DNA of 9,473 nucleotides from Beijerinckiaceae bacterium (GTDB lineage: Bacteria > Pseudomonadota > Alphaproteobacteria > Rhizobiales > Beijerinckiaceae): assembly GCA_027346205.1 (NCBI GenBank), contig DAIESR010000008.1, forward strand, positions 1-9,473, given 5' to 3'. The notes under the pieces were generated by a model. The model did not search any database. It saw only the letters and a list, made by a program, of their open reading frames with translations, and was not told where the DNA came from. How positions within the stretch are numbered: position 1 is the stretch's first letter; each line of letters starts with the position of its first letter. A program made the translations under genes and the position numbers. Positions 1-7,876 of this stretch are shown here, piece after piece.

Positions 1-998
1 TGATTCTTTCCGCCATAGCCAATGATCCGCTTTTGTCGCCTCTGAAGCTCATCGCAGAACCCTGGGACGCCGGACCCGGCGGCTACAGGCTTGGTCAGTT
101 CCCGCATCCCTGGGCACAGTGGAACGACCAGTTTCGAGACACTGTCCGCCGTTACTGGCGCGGCGATCCCGGTCAAGTGGCCGATCTGGCGACACGATTG
201 ACCGGCTCGAGCGACCTGATGCGCAAGAGGGGCACTTTGGCCAACATCAATTACGTCACTGCGCATGATGGATTCACGCTGCAGGACGTCGTCAGCTACA
301 ATGAAAAACACAACCTGGCTAATGACGAGGCCAATCTCGACGGACCCGATGAGAATTTCAGCTGGAATTGCGGCATCGAAGGACCGACCGACGACATCTC
401 CGTACGCGCGTTGCGCCTTCGCCAAAAACGCAACCTGCTTGCGACGCTGCTTTTGTCGCTCGGAGTCCCAATGATCCTCGCCGGCGACGAACTCGGGCGG
501 AGCCAGGGCGGCAATAACAACGCCTATTGCCAGGACAATGAGACGAGCTGGCTCGATTGGAGATCACTGGGCGCCGACGATGCGGCGTTTTACAGTTTCG
601 TTCGGCGAGCCATTGCGCTGCGGCGCGAGCACGCGGTCTTCCGTCGCGACTTGTTCCTGAGCGGCAAGGCCGTTCCGCCATCCGAGTTTCCTGATATCGT
701 CTGGCTGCGGCCCGATGGGGCGGAAATGCATACAGCCGATTGGAGAAACGCAGATCGGCGTACCTTCGGCTGCATTCTTTGCGGAGCTGATTCTCGCGCA
801 CGCGACCGGCGTTATGTCTTGATATTCAACGCCGGGCCGGAGCCGTCGGAGTTCGCCTTGCCTATGGCGCGAGGCGGCCCTTGGCTGTGCCTGCTCGACA
901 CGACCTTGCCGACCGGTATCGCCGATACCGAGATCACCGCCGAGGCTGCTTGGCCACTCGATGCAAGATGTCTCGTCCTCCTCGCCGAACGACGCTGA
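1..998 (+). CDS. glgX: Glycogen debranching enzyme GlgX, C-terminal part (runs off the left edge)
   Basis: Debranching enzyme of the GH13 family. It hydrolyses the alpha-1,6 branch stubs left after phosphorylase has shortened the outer chains of glycogen, in the cytoplasm. The frame is open from base 3 with no start in view, so only about the last 331 residues are present. Clear GlgX blocks are seen: KLIAEPWDAGPGGYRLG near the beginning (its Glu is the family's general acid), a WNDQFRD block, NYVTAHDGFTLQD (its Asp is the GH13 transition-state residue), NWNCG-type spacing in ENFSWNCGIEG, and GDELGRSQGGNNNAYCQDNE. The GH13 nucleophile Asp block lies upstream, outside the window. The C-terminal third is the usual beta-sandwich domain with weaker conservation. 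malQ follows after 13 bases on the same strand, so the two are probably one transcript. No frameshift is seen; the family call is secure. Confidence 0.95.
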   Translation, partial: ILSAIANDPLLSPLKLIAEPWDAGPGGYRLGQFPHPWAQWNDQFRDTVRRYWRGDPGQVADLATRLTGSSDLMRKRGTLANINYVTAHDGFTLQDVVSYNEKHNLANDEANLDGPDENFSWNCGIEGPTDDISVRALRLRQKRNLLATLLLSLGVPMILAGDELGRSQGGNNNAYCQDNETSWLDWRSLGADDAAFYSFVRRAIALRREHAVFRRDLFLSGKAVPPSEFPDIVWLRPDGAEMHTADWRNADRRTFGCILCGADSRARDRRYVLIFNAGPEPSEFALPMARGGPWLCLLDTTLPTGIADTEITAEAAWPLDARCLVLLAERR

Positions 999-1001
999 GG
1001 A
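997..1001 (+). promoter_or_regulatory. Ribosome binding site that sets the malQ start
   Basis: GAGGA overlaps the glgX stop codon and ends 10 bases before the ATG at 1012. An in-frame ATG at 961, inside glgX, would add 17 residues but has no comparable purine tract, so 1012 is preferred. Confidence 0.6.
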
Positions 1002-1011
1002 GCAAGCAATC

Positions 1012-3204
1012 ATGATAGGGGCAGACCAGGAAAATCTTCTGTCTCGACTGGCGGGCCTCATGGGTATCGAGCCAGCCTATTTCGACATATTTGGATGTCG
1101 ACACGAGACCTCTATCGATACGAAGGCGCGCATTTTGGCGGCGTTGGGATTTGATGTCCGTTCGACCGCAGCTCTTGAAGCCGCGGTGCGCGCGATAGAA
1201 GAGGAGCCGTGGCGCGAAGGGCTCGCCCCCTTCACGGTGAGGACATCGCGAGCGGCAGGCTTCGCGCTCGACCTTTTTTCGCCGGCCGAAGAGGCCTCTG
1301 ATCACTGGGGTTGGCAAGTCGTCCTGGAGGACGGCGAAATCATGCATGGCAGCTATCGGCCGGAGGATCTTCCTCTGTTGGCCGCCCGCGACATCGCCGG
1401 CCGGCGAATCGAGCAGCGTCGTCTGGAGATCCGGCGGCCGATCCCGACCGGCTATCATCGTCTTGCTATCATCGGAAGGCGCGCGGCCGAGACCATATTG
1501 GTGATGGCGCCGCCACGCTGTTACGTGCCTGCCCAATTCGACGAAGAGGGCGGGCGAGGATGGGGAGTCTCGGCGCATCTTTATACGCTGAGATCGAATC
1601 GCAACTGGGGCGTCGGAGATTTCAGCGATCTTGCCAGGCTGTGCCGGCTGGCCGGCGAATTAGGCGCCGCGGCGGTGGCGACGAATCCATTCCACGCCCT
1701 GTTTCCGCTGCGTCCTGCGGAGGCTAGCCCTTATGCGCCTTCGAGCCGGCTGTTCCTCAATCCAATCTATATCGACGCGACCATCGTGCCGGGGTTTTCC
1801 GAATGCGCCGAGGCTCATGTGAGCACGGCAACGCTCACGTCTCTGCGCAATGTGAAGATGGTCGATTATCCGAATGTCTGGGCTGCCAAGCTCAAAGCTT
1901 TCGAAGCCCTCTTCGCCCAGTTTCAACACCGGCATGCGCATGGTGACGAAACGCAACATGAGATCGCGGACTTCCATCGCTTCGTCGGAGAGAGGGGAGC
2001 AGCACTTCAGAGCTTCGCCGCATTCTCCGTTCTCGACGAATTGCATCGCGACAGCGCGGCCGAAACTGTTCCATGGTCTCAAAGGCAGGGGCCTTATCGT
2101 GACCCAGACGGAGCGGCGGTGGCACGCATCGTCCGCGAGCGATCGGACCGCGTCGCGTTCCACAAATATCTGCAATATCTCGCCGATCATCAGTTGAGGG
2201 CGGTAGCGGACCAGACGATGCAGGCAGTCCGCTCGAGCTGGCTCGTGCGCGATCTCGCCTTGGGAACCAATCCGGATGGCGCTGACGCATGGATGCTCCC
2301 AAAAGCATTTGCATTGGGCTTGCGATGCGGTGCGCCACCGGATGATTTCCATCCAGATGGCCAGGATTGGGGCGTCGTTCCGCTCCATCCATTGGCACTG
2401 CGGCGCGATTATTCACCCTTTATAGCAATGCTGCGCGCCAATATGCGCCATGCTGGAGGCCTGCGTATCGATCACGTCATCGGCCTGCAGCGCCAATTCA
2501 TGGTGCCCCTCGGCGAGCGCCCGAGCCAGGGTTGCTACATCAACCTCCCGCTCGACGAGATGACCGCGATTCTCGCGCTCGAAAGTCACCGCAATTCCTG
2601 CATGGTGATCGGCGAAGATCTTGGAACGGTTCCCGAGGGATTTCGTGACCGCATGCGCGAAAAGGCGATATTCGGTTGCGCCGTCCTTTATTTCGAGCGT
2701 GCAGGTGATGGCCGCTTCAAGGCTCCTTACGAATATCCTCTAGAGGTTGCGGCCAGCGCCTCGACGCATGACTTGCCGACGCTTGTCGGCTATCTGCGTG
2801 GGGAAGACATCAAGGTCAGGCGACAGCTCGGCATATATACGGAAGCTGCCGCGCACGCCTTGCTGGCGGAGCGACAAGGCGATTGCCAGCGCCTGCTGGA
2901 GGCCCTTGCTCAGGCCGGCTTTCCGATTGCTTCGGCCCACGAGGACGACAGCCGAGACCCGGCACCGTTTCTTCACGCCGTGCACGCCTTTCTCGCGGCC
3001 TCGTCGGCGAAGTTATTCTTCGCTCAGCTAGATGATCTCCTCGCCGAGCCTGACCAGCTCAATATGCCGGGGACAGTCTATGAATATCCAAATTGGCGGC
3101 GCAAGCTCTCGGTCGCTCTCGACGATCCAAGCTTCCTGGAGGTTCTCACGGCGGTCGCACGAAGCTGCGCCGAATGGGGACGCGGTTCCACCCGAAACGC
3201 TTAG
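1012..3204 (+). CDS. malQ: 4-alpha-glucanotransferase (amylomaltase, disproportionating enzyme)
   Basis: GH77 enzyme that transfers alpha-1,4-glucan segments between maltodextrins, releasing glucose and making longer chains that phosphorylase can use. The 730-residue product matches the longer bacterial MalQ form with an N-terminal extension. Family blocks in order: SPYAPSSRLFLNPIYID from about residue 239; LRIDHVIGL with the nucleophile Asp at about 487; VIGEDLGTVPEGFRDRM with the acid/base Glu at about 535; STHDLPTLVGYLRG with the third catalytic Asp at about 587; and NMPGTVYEYPNWRRKL near the end. All three catalytic carboxylates are present, so the enzyme should be active. It lies 13 bases after glgX, consistent with co-transcription. 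Its TAG stop (3202-3204) overlaps the TAA stop of the convergent glgP, leaving no room for a conventional terminator between them. Confidence 0.95.
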   Translation: MIGADQENLLSRLAGLMGIEPAYFDIFGCRHETSIDTKARILAALGFDVRSTAALEAAVRAIEEEPWREGLAPFTVRTSRAAGFALDLFSPAEEASDHWGWQVVLEDGEIMHGSYRPEDLPLLAARDIAGRRIEQRRLEIRRPIPTGYHRLAIIGRRAAETILVMAPPRCYVPAQFDEEGGRGWGVSAHLYTLRSNRNWGVGDFSDLARLCRLAGELGAAAVATNPFHALFPLRPAEASPYAPSSRLFLNPIYIDATIVPGFSECAEAHVSTATLTSLRNVKMVDYPNVWAAKLKAFEALFAQFQHRHAHGDETQHEIADFHRFVGERGAALQSFAAFSVLDELHRDSAAETVPWSQRQGPYRDPDGAAVARIVRERSDRVAFHKYLQYLADHQLRAVADQTMQAVRSSWLVRDLALGTNPDGADAWMLPKAFALGLRCGAPPDDFHPDGQDWGVVPLHPLALRRDYSPFIAMLRANMRHAGGLRIDHVIGLQRQFMVPLGERPSQGCYINLPLDEMTAILALESHRNSCMVIGEDLGTVPEGFRDRMREKAIFGCAVLYFERAGDGRFKAPYEYPLEVAASASTHDLPTLVGYLRGEDIKVRRQLGIYTEAAAHALLAERQGDCQRLLEALAQAGFPIASAHEDDSRDPAPFLHAVHAFLAASSAKLFFAQLDDLLAEPDQLNMPGTVYEYPNWRRKLSVALDDPSFLEVLTAVARSCAEWGRGSTRNA

Positions 3205-5714
3205 ACACGCGCCTTCGCTTCATTGTTTGTCTCTCCGATTATGGGCGCGGCACCCCACACGGTCGCGGCATATTCGCGAACCGATCGATCGGAGGAGAAA
3301 CGGCCTATGCTGGCGACATTGCGAATGGCTTTGCTGGTCCAATCCTGCGGGTCGCCAAAAACGGAATCGACATGGCCCTGGCACGCTAAATAGGACTGAA
3401 AGTCCGCAAGCAGCATGTAATGATCGCCTTGTCGGACGAGAGCGTTGAAGATGGGGGCGAACAAATCCGGCTGCGCCGGCGAGAAATATCCGTCGCGGAT
3501 CATATCGAGGACCTGCCGCAGCTCGGTATTCGTTTCGTAAATCGCAGCCGGATCATATCCGTCGAGCTTGAGATGCTGAATCTGCTTGGCGGTGTGACCG
3601 AACATGAAAATATTTTCGCGACCGACGGCCTCTGCAATCTCGTCGTTGGCTCCGTCATGGGTAGCGATCGTCAATGCTCCGTTCAGCGCCAGCTTCATAT
3701 TACCCGTGCCGGAGGCCTCTGTGCCTGCCATAGAGATTTGCTGAGACAGATCGGCAGCGGGAATAATGTCCTCGGCGGTTTGGACATCGTAGTTCGGAAT
3801 GAACACGATCTTGAGCAGCCCGTCCACGGTTGGGTCGTTATTGATGATATCGGCGACAAAATTGATGAGCTCTATGATCCGCTTCGCCATATCATAGCCT
3901 GGTGCCGCCTTGCCGGCGAAAATGATCGTCCGCGGCTGGATCTCTTCGTCGGGCATCTGACGGATGCGATTATATCGCGCTATCGCTTGTAGAATGTTGA
4001 GCAACTGACGCTTATATTCATGGATGCGCTTGATATGTACATCGAATAAGGATTCTTGATCGACGAGCACGCCGGCCCGCTCCTCGATCAGAAGCGCCAG
4101 CCTGTGCTTGTTGGCTTGTTTCGTTGCGCGGAATTCGACCTGAAAGGCCTCGTCGTCGGCGAGAGGCTCCAGTTCTCGAAGATATTCGAGATTGCAAATC
4201 CATTTGTCGGAAATGCGGGAAGTGATCAGCCGCGCGAGAGGCTGATTGGCCTCGTTCAGCCATCGCCTGTGCGACATGCCGTTTGTTATGTTGACGATCC
4301 GATCTGGAAAAAGATCGTCGAAGTCTTTGAATATCGTATTTCGCATGATCTCCGTATGCATCTGCGCGACGCCATTGACCTTGTGGCTCCCGACAATAGC
4401 TAAATGCGCCATGCGGACGGAGCGCGGCGCATTTTCGTCGATCAACGACATCCTGCGCATGAGGTCCACATTTCCTGGGTGGTGATGCATGACATCACGC
4501 AGGAAACGATGATTGATTTCGTAAATGATCTGCAGATGTCTCGGAAGTATTGTCTGCAAGAACTCCACGGCCCAGGTTTCCAACGCCTCGCCCAAGAGCG
4601 TGTGATTGGTGAAGGAAATCGTGCGCACGGTGATGCTCCACGCGCGATCCCAGTCCAGCCGGTAGTGATCGACAAGGATGCGCATCAATTCCGGGATCGC
4701 TAGCGCCGGATGGGTGTCATTGAGCTGGATCGCCACAGTGTCGGGGAGCTGATCGAGCGACGAATATCTCTTGTGGAAACGGCTCAGGATATCCTGAAGC
4801 GACGCACTCACCAGAAAATATTCCTGCTTCAGCCGTAAGACACGACCCATGCTCGTGGAATCGCTCGGGTAAAGCACTTTGGATAGCGTCTCGGTTTCGC
4901 TTTTCTCCTCGACCGCTTCAATATAGTTGCCACGGTTGAAGTAGCTCAGGTTGAAATCATTTGTCGCCTTCGCGGACCAGAGGCGGATCGCGCTAACATG
5001 GTCGTTTCCATAACCGATGACGGGAATGTCATAGGCCGTGGCCAATATGTCGTCGGTATCAGACCAATGGCAGACCATCTCGCCGCGCCAATCATTCACT
5101 TGGGTTACGCGGCCCTTGAAGTGAATGACATAGGTGACATTGGGACGATTGAACTCCCATGGATTTGCGTATTTGAGCCAATTTTCAGGGTGTTCTACCT
5201 GTTTGCCGCCTTCAATCTTTTGCCGAAACATTCCATATTCGTAGCGGATGCCGTAGCCGATGCCAGCGTAGTGCATGGTCGCCATCGATTCGAGCAGGCA
5301 AGCGCCTAGCCGCCCAAGCCCGCCATTGCCGAGCGCCGCCTCGGTCTCGAAGTTCAAAAGGACTTCGAGGTCGACGTCGAAATCGGCCAAGGCTTGGCGG
5401 CAGTTTTCGTAGAGTCCCTGGGAAAGCAGGCACGTCTTGAGCAAGCGCCCGGGAAGGAATTCGAGCGAAAAATAATAAACCCACTTCGCGCCTTGGTTCA
5501 AATTGCGACGCCAAGTGCGAATGCGCGCTGCACTCAGGCGACCACGCAGGAAATAGGCCAAAGCAAAAAACCAATCCTGCTTCGACGCAAAGGCTGGGTC
5601 GCGCCCCATTTGCTGGACCATGCTGGCGATGAGCTCGCGCTTAATGTCCTCGCGCTCCGCGTCGGCAGGGGGAAATTTGTGGCCGAAGCCAGCGTCGTCA
5701 AGATCAATGATCAT
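3201..5714 (-). CDS. glgP: Glycogen phosphorylase (GT35)
   Basis: PLP-dependent phosphorylase that releases glucose-1-phosphate from the non-reducing ends of glycogen. The product from the ATG at 5714 is 837 residues, the normal family size. Blocks seen: VYYFSLEFLPGRLL, GNGGLGRLGACLLES, IQLNDTHPALAIPELMRI, KRIHEYKRQLLN (the phosphate-binding Lys and Arg residues of the family), AGKAAPGYDMAKRII, IIPAADLSQQIS and EASGTGNMK, with the PLP lysine at about residue 674. Two usually constant blocks differ: NGMSHRRWL where most enzymes have NG-[VI]-TPRRWL, and THDGANDEI where most have TLDGANVEI. An upstream in-frame GTG at 5777 would give 858 residues, but GGTGA lies 7 bases before the ATG at 5714, and the extra 21 residues do not look like family sequence. 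It converges tail to tail on malQ with a 4-base overlap. Confidence 0.94.
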   Translation of the reverse strand: MIIDLDDAGFGHKFPPADAEREDIKRELIASMVQQMGRDPAFASKQDWFFALAYFLRGRLSAARIRTWRRNLNQGAKWVYYFSLEFLPGRLLKTCLLSQGLYENCRQALADFDVDLEVLLNFETEAALGNGGLGRLGACLLESMATMHYAGIGYGIRYEYGMFRQKIEGGKQVEHPENWLKYANPWEFNRPNVTYVIHFKGRVTQVNDWRGEMVCHWSDTDDILATAYDIPVIGYGNDHVSAIRLWSAKATNDFNLSYFNRGNYIEAVEEKSETETLSKVLYPSDSTSMGRVLRLKQEYFLVSASLQDILSRFHKRYSSLDQLPDTVAIQLNDTHPALAIPELMRILVDHYRLDWDRAWSITVRTISFTNHTLLGEALETWAVEFLQTILPRHLQIIYEINHRFLRDVMHHHPGNVDLMRRMSLIDENAPRSVRMAHLAIVGSHKVNGVAQMHTEIMRNTIFKDFDDLFPDRIVNITNGMSHRRWLNEANQPLARLITSRISDKWICNLEYLRELEPLADDEAFQVEFRATKQANKHRLALLIEERAGVLVDQESLFDVHIKRIHEYKRQLLNILQAIARYNRIRQMPDEEIQPRTIIFAGKAAPGYDMAKRIIELINFVADIINNDPTVDGLLKIVFIPNYDVQTAEDIIPAADLSQQISMAGTEASGTGNMKLALNGALTIATHDGANDEIAEAVGRENIFMFGHTAKQIQHLKLDGYDPAAIYETNTELRQVLDMIRDGYFSPAQPDLFAPIFNALVRQGDHYMLLADFQSYLACQGHVDSVFGDPQDWTSKAIRNVASIGRFSSDRSVREYAATVWGAAPIIGETNNEAKARV

Positions 5715-5721
5715 CGATTGT

Positions 5722-5726
5722 TCACC
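5722..5726 (-). promoter_or_regulatory. Ribosome binding site supporting the glgP ATG at 5714
   Basis: On the minus strand GGTGA stands 7 bases before the ATG. The alternative GTG at 5777 has only a GAGG tract about 2 bases away, which is too close. Confidence 0.45.
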
Positions 5727-6059
5727 GTGCTTGGCATCCCCAGGCGGAAGGCCTAGGTGGAGCCTGTCGTGCGCCACGGCCTCACGAGGGGATATCCGGC
5801 TTCTTGGAGATTACGACGAAGCCGACAGAGATCAACGAGATAATCGCGACCGGGCACCCTGGATAATCCTCTGTGCCACCGCTGGATGAGTCCCTAGCGG
5901 GGAGCCTCGCGTGATCAGTGATTTCCTGGACGCGGGCAGCCTCGTCAAGATGTAGTCGGATGATTGAATGCGGCCGGCAGCTTCAAGGTAAGTATTCGGT
6001 GAGGAACGCGGGTTATTTGAAACGCGGGGCTGAAATATATATTCCGAACGGAAGCTGCG

Positions 6060-6170
6060 ACAGGCTTGCCGATCGAGTGCATCCTGAAGGCCTATCCAGG
6101 GCTCGATGCCGAGAAGATCGAGCTGGCCAGGATCTACGCGGAAGCCAATCCCGTTCGCGGTCGCCCGAAG
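6060..6170 (+). pseudogene. Fragment resembling the C-terminal part of a DUF433 (antitoxin-like) protein
   Basis: In the frame beginning at 6060 the translation contains LPIECILKAYPGLDAEKIELA followed by YAEANPVRGRPK. The 'YPGL, then a helix, then YA-A-P-RGRP' pattern is like the C-terminal helix-turn-helix-like half of DUF433 proteins, which often act as antitoxin partners of DUF5615 (PIN-like) toxins. The same frame has a TGA at 6018-6020 and no credible start, so the N-terminal half is missing or out of frame. It runs directly into the IS630-like fragment. No DUF5615 partner is seen. The family assignment is from memory of the motif and could be wrong; that the stretch is a broken coding fragment is more likely than not. 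Confidence 0.35.
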
Positions 6171-6345
6171 TCAACCCCGTCGAGAGCATCTGAGCCTATC
6201 TGCGCGGCAACAGACTCGCCAATACTCCTACGATAGCGACGACGACACCTTCAACAAAGTATCTGAGGCATGGATGTTCTTTGCCAACGACCACGGCCGT
6301 ATCGCTTCGATAACAATCCGTGACTGGGCAAAGGTCAACCTTTAA
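6161..6345 (+). pseudogene. IS630-like transposase, C-terminal remnant with stop and frameshift
   Basis: From 6161 the translation reads SPEVNPVESI, a TGA stop at 6191-6193, then AYLRGNRLAN. After a frame change near 6222 it continues YSYDSDDDTFNKVSEAW and ends ASITIRDWAKVNL with TAA at 6343-6345. IS630-family DDE transposases have a 'SPELNPVENIWA-LR-N' block carrying the last catalytic acidic residue, and many end with an EAW...I-SI--R-WA helix. Both are matched in order and at the right spacing. The stop stands where the family has Trp (TGG to TGA), and the frame changes once, so the copy is inactive. Everything upstream of the ELNPVE block is missing, and the left break falls at the DUF433-like fragment. 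I could not define terminal inverted repeats or a TA target duplication. Confidence 0.6.
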
Positions 6346-6452
6346 CGCCGCTGGTATGAGCCGGCGCGATCTCGGTCGCGAACCAGGCGCCGAATAAAAA
6401 AGAGAGTACCGATGAGAAGTCAATGTCGAGGTTCGTGACACTTCCGATGCGC

Positions 6453-7352
6453 CTAACGAGCTTCTCGCTGTCCCAACACGAATTCCTGAAAACTGATCGT
6501 TGGATCACGGGAATAGGCACTGCAAAATGCTCGATTAAGTGATCGCTTGTAGATCAGCGCGTATCGAAGGATTCTTTGAACTCGCGGATTATTTAGTCGC
6601 AGTTGGTTTGTGTCGTACTCCTCCAGCAATTGAGCGTAGACTGCGTCTGCGACGTTATGGAGATTGGCCGAATGCGAGAGCGACTCATTACGTATTCGAT
6701 AGTGCCATAGACAATCCGTGACGACGGGAACGGTCTCCACGTGTTCGAACGCGCGCGCGTTGAAGATGACATCCTCGGCGAACGTCAGGTCCTCATCCCA
6801 CTTGGGCAGAATATCGTGCCGGAAGACGAGAAGGCACGGTATAGGCGCTACCATTATATTGAAGGCATCCACGTTGATGACGGGTCGCGATGTTCGGAGC
6901 CATGGTCCGATCTCTCGCCTCTTGCGGTCATCGAACGCAACCACATTGTCCGCTGCGACTCCGTGACGGAGCGCAATAGGCACGAGGGTCGCGAGCCGCT
7001 CGGGTTCATACCAGTCATCTGCGTCAAGTCGTGTAACCACAAGCCCACGCGCCGACTCGCGCCCCATGTTCAGAGCGGCTGATGGACCGCTAGCAACTGC
7101 GCGACTTCTCAAAAAGTGTATTCGGCTGTCGTAGAGGCCCTCTTTCTTGATCAGTGACGAATAGTCGTTTTCGTCGTCTGTGATGACCAAAAGTTCCCAC
7201 GAGCGAAGAGTCTGCACAATCACACTTGATACTGCTTTTGCGATAGTCTTACGTGCTCTGAACGCAGGCATGAGGATGCTTGCGAGGATGGTTCGGGGGG
7301 ATTGCCGACGGGAGCGACGAATATGAACCCAGCTCATGGATGCTGCCGTCAT
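6453..7352 (-). CDS. Family 2 glycosyltransferase (GT-A fold)
   Basis: Likely cytoplasmic enzyme that transfers a sugar from a nucleotide-sugar donor to a surface glycan or lipid acceptor; donor and acceptor cannot be told from sequence. The 299-residue product shows the GT2 core: ASILMPAFRARKTIAKAVSS (about residues 24-43), the first donor-binding acidic pair in VITDD (about 56-60), GPSAALNMGRESARG, the metal-binding DXD motif as LDADDWYEP (Asp 110-113), and an AEDVIFN motif (about 192-198) carrying the likely catalytic base. There is no membrane segment or signal peptide. The ATG at 7352 and the ATG at 7337 both lack a good ribosome binding site. Part of the gene has lower GC than the glycogen genes (about 49% by hand count over 6541-6660), suggesting separate acquisition. 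It follows the histidine-rich gene after 54 bases and may be read through from the dsrC promoter. Confidence 0.85.
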   Translation of the reverse strand: MTAASMSWVHIRRSRRQSPRTILASILMPAFRARKTIAKAVSSVIVQTLRSWELLVITDDENDYSSLIKKEGLYDSRIHFLRSRAVASGPSAALNMGRESARGLVVTRLDADDWYEPERLATLVPIALRHGVAADNVVAFDDRKRREIGPWLRTSRPVINVDAFNIMVAPIPCLLVFRHDILPKWDEDLTFAEDVIFNARAFEHVETVPVVTDCLWHYRIRNESLSHSANLHNVADAVYAQLLEEYDTNQLRLNNPRVQRILRYALIYKRSLNRAFCSAYSRDPTISFQEFVLGQREAR

Positions 7353-7406
7353 GATTTGTGTTGGAATTGATTTTGGCGCGATATTGAGCGTGACGAGATT
7401 AGCGCA

Positions 7407-7787
7407 TCATGCGGCGAGGTCAATGAAAGGAACGAGGAGCTTCGCGCCACCTCCGAGAACCTGATCGGCCTCAATGTGCCGCTCATGGCGCTTGCTGCGC
7501 GCGACATAGCCGAATTGGCCCTTGAACAGATCACTGTGCGGGATGATCCGTGCTGCGCCACGATCCTCATAATTATGCACCGTGAACATACCGCCTGACG
7601 TGCCCCGCGTCTGCGTATGGTCGTAAGGCGCCGGATCGAGATGACGGGCATGCAGTTCAGCCAGAAGGTTGAACTGGTGAACATCGACCTTCGGATGCTT
7701 ATCCTCAGGCGAGCCGGCGAGGAAATGATCGATCGTCTCGGCGTCGATTCGACCATAGCGGATGGCGGTCGTCAGCAAATGCCGCAT
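7407..7787 (-). CDS. Histidine-rich protein of unknown function, downstream of dsrC
   Basis: I do not recognise this protein. It has 126 residues, 11 histidines spread along its length, no cysteine, and no membrane segment or signal peptide. It looks coding: its composition is balanced and the overlapping frames give arginine/serine-rich nonsense. The middle (YDHTQTRGTSGGMFTVHNYE) and the part from about residue 80 (RIIPHSDLFKGQFGYVARSK) look like a conserved globular core. The N-terminus is uncertain. The ATG at 7787 has no ribosome binding site. A strong AGGAAG lies at 7825-7830, 6 bases before an ATG at 7818, but that ATG is in another frame. A third frame between them reads NADYDFRAVIL, which would join RHLLTTAIRYG well if one base were lost or gained. 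The gene is probably co-transcribed with dsrC. The spread histidines might bind a metal, but this is only a guess. Confidence 0.65.
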   Translation of the reverse strand: MRHLLTTAIRYGRIDAETIDHFLAGSPEDKHPKVDVHQFNLLAELHARHLDPAPYDHTQTRGTSGGMFTVHNYEDRGAARIIPHSDLFKGQFGYVARSKRHERHIEADQVLGGGAKLLVPFIDLAA

Positions 7788-7876
7788 AGAATGACAGCGC
7801 GAAAATCGTAGTCAGCATTCACTTCTTCCTTGTCCGCGGGCTCTTTATCGACCCTGTTGGACCTTTGGCTCTATCG

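Larger units (their letters stand above)
5778..6452. other. Gene-poor stretch with decayed mobile and antitoxin-like remnants
   Basis: No intact gene is seen in these 675 bases. From 5778 to about 6050 I recognise no protein, RNA or repeat; the glgP promoter should lie here, but no clear -35/-10 pair stands out. From about 6060 to 6345 there are two broken coding fragments, described separately. From 6346 to 6452 I see only a small CGCGA/TCGCG hairpin near 6363-6378 and no clear terminator for the gene that ends at 6453. Confidence 0.6.

Noticed and set aside
961..1011. Earlier malQ start at the ATG at 961, inside glgX
   Set aside because: It would overlap the end of glgX and has no good ribosome binding site; 1012 has GAGGA at the right distance and fits the family length.
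3420..3992. 190-codon open frame on the plus strand opposite glgP
   Set aside because: It is the antisense shadow of well-conserved glgP sequence; its translation has no recognisable family.
5715..5777. GTG start at 5777 for glgP
   Set aside because: Its only purine tract is too close to the GTG, and the added 21 residues do not look like GlgP sequence. It is not excluded, only less likely.
6196..6520. Minus-strand open frames across the IS630 remnant, including a hydrophobic SVLSFLFGAWF stretch
   Set aside because: They are short and overlap the transposase remnant or the glycosyltransferase in other frames. No ribosome binding site or family match was seen.
7349..7756. 135-codon minus-strand frame overlapping the histidine-rich gene
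   Set aside because: It is rich in Arg and Ser with no domain-like pattern, typical of an out-of-frame reading; the 7407-7787 frame has the more protein-like composition.
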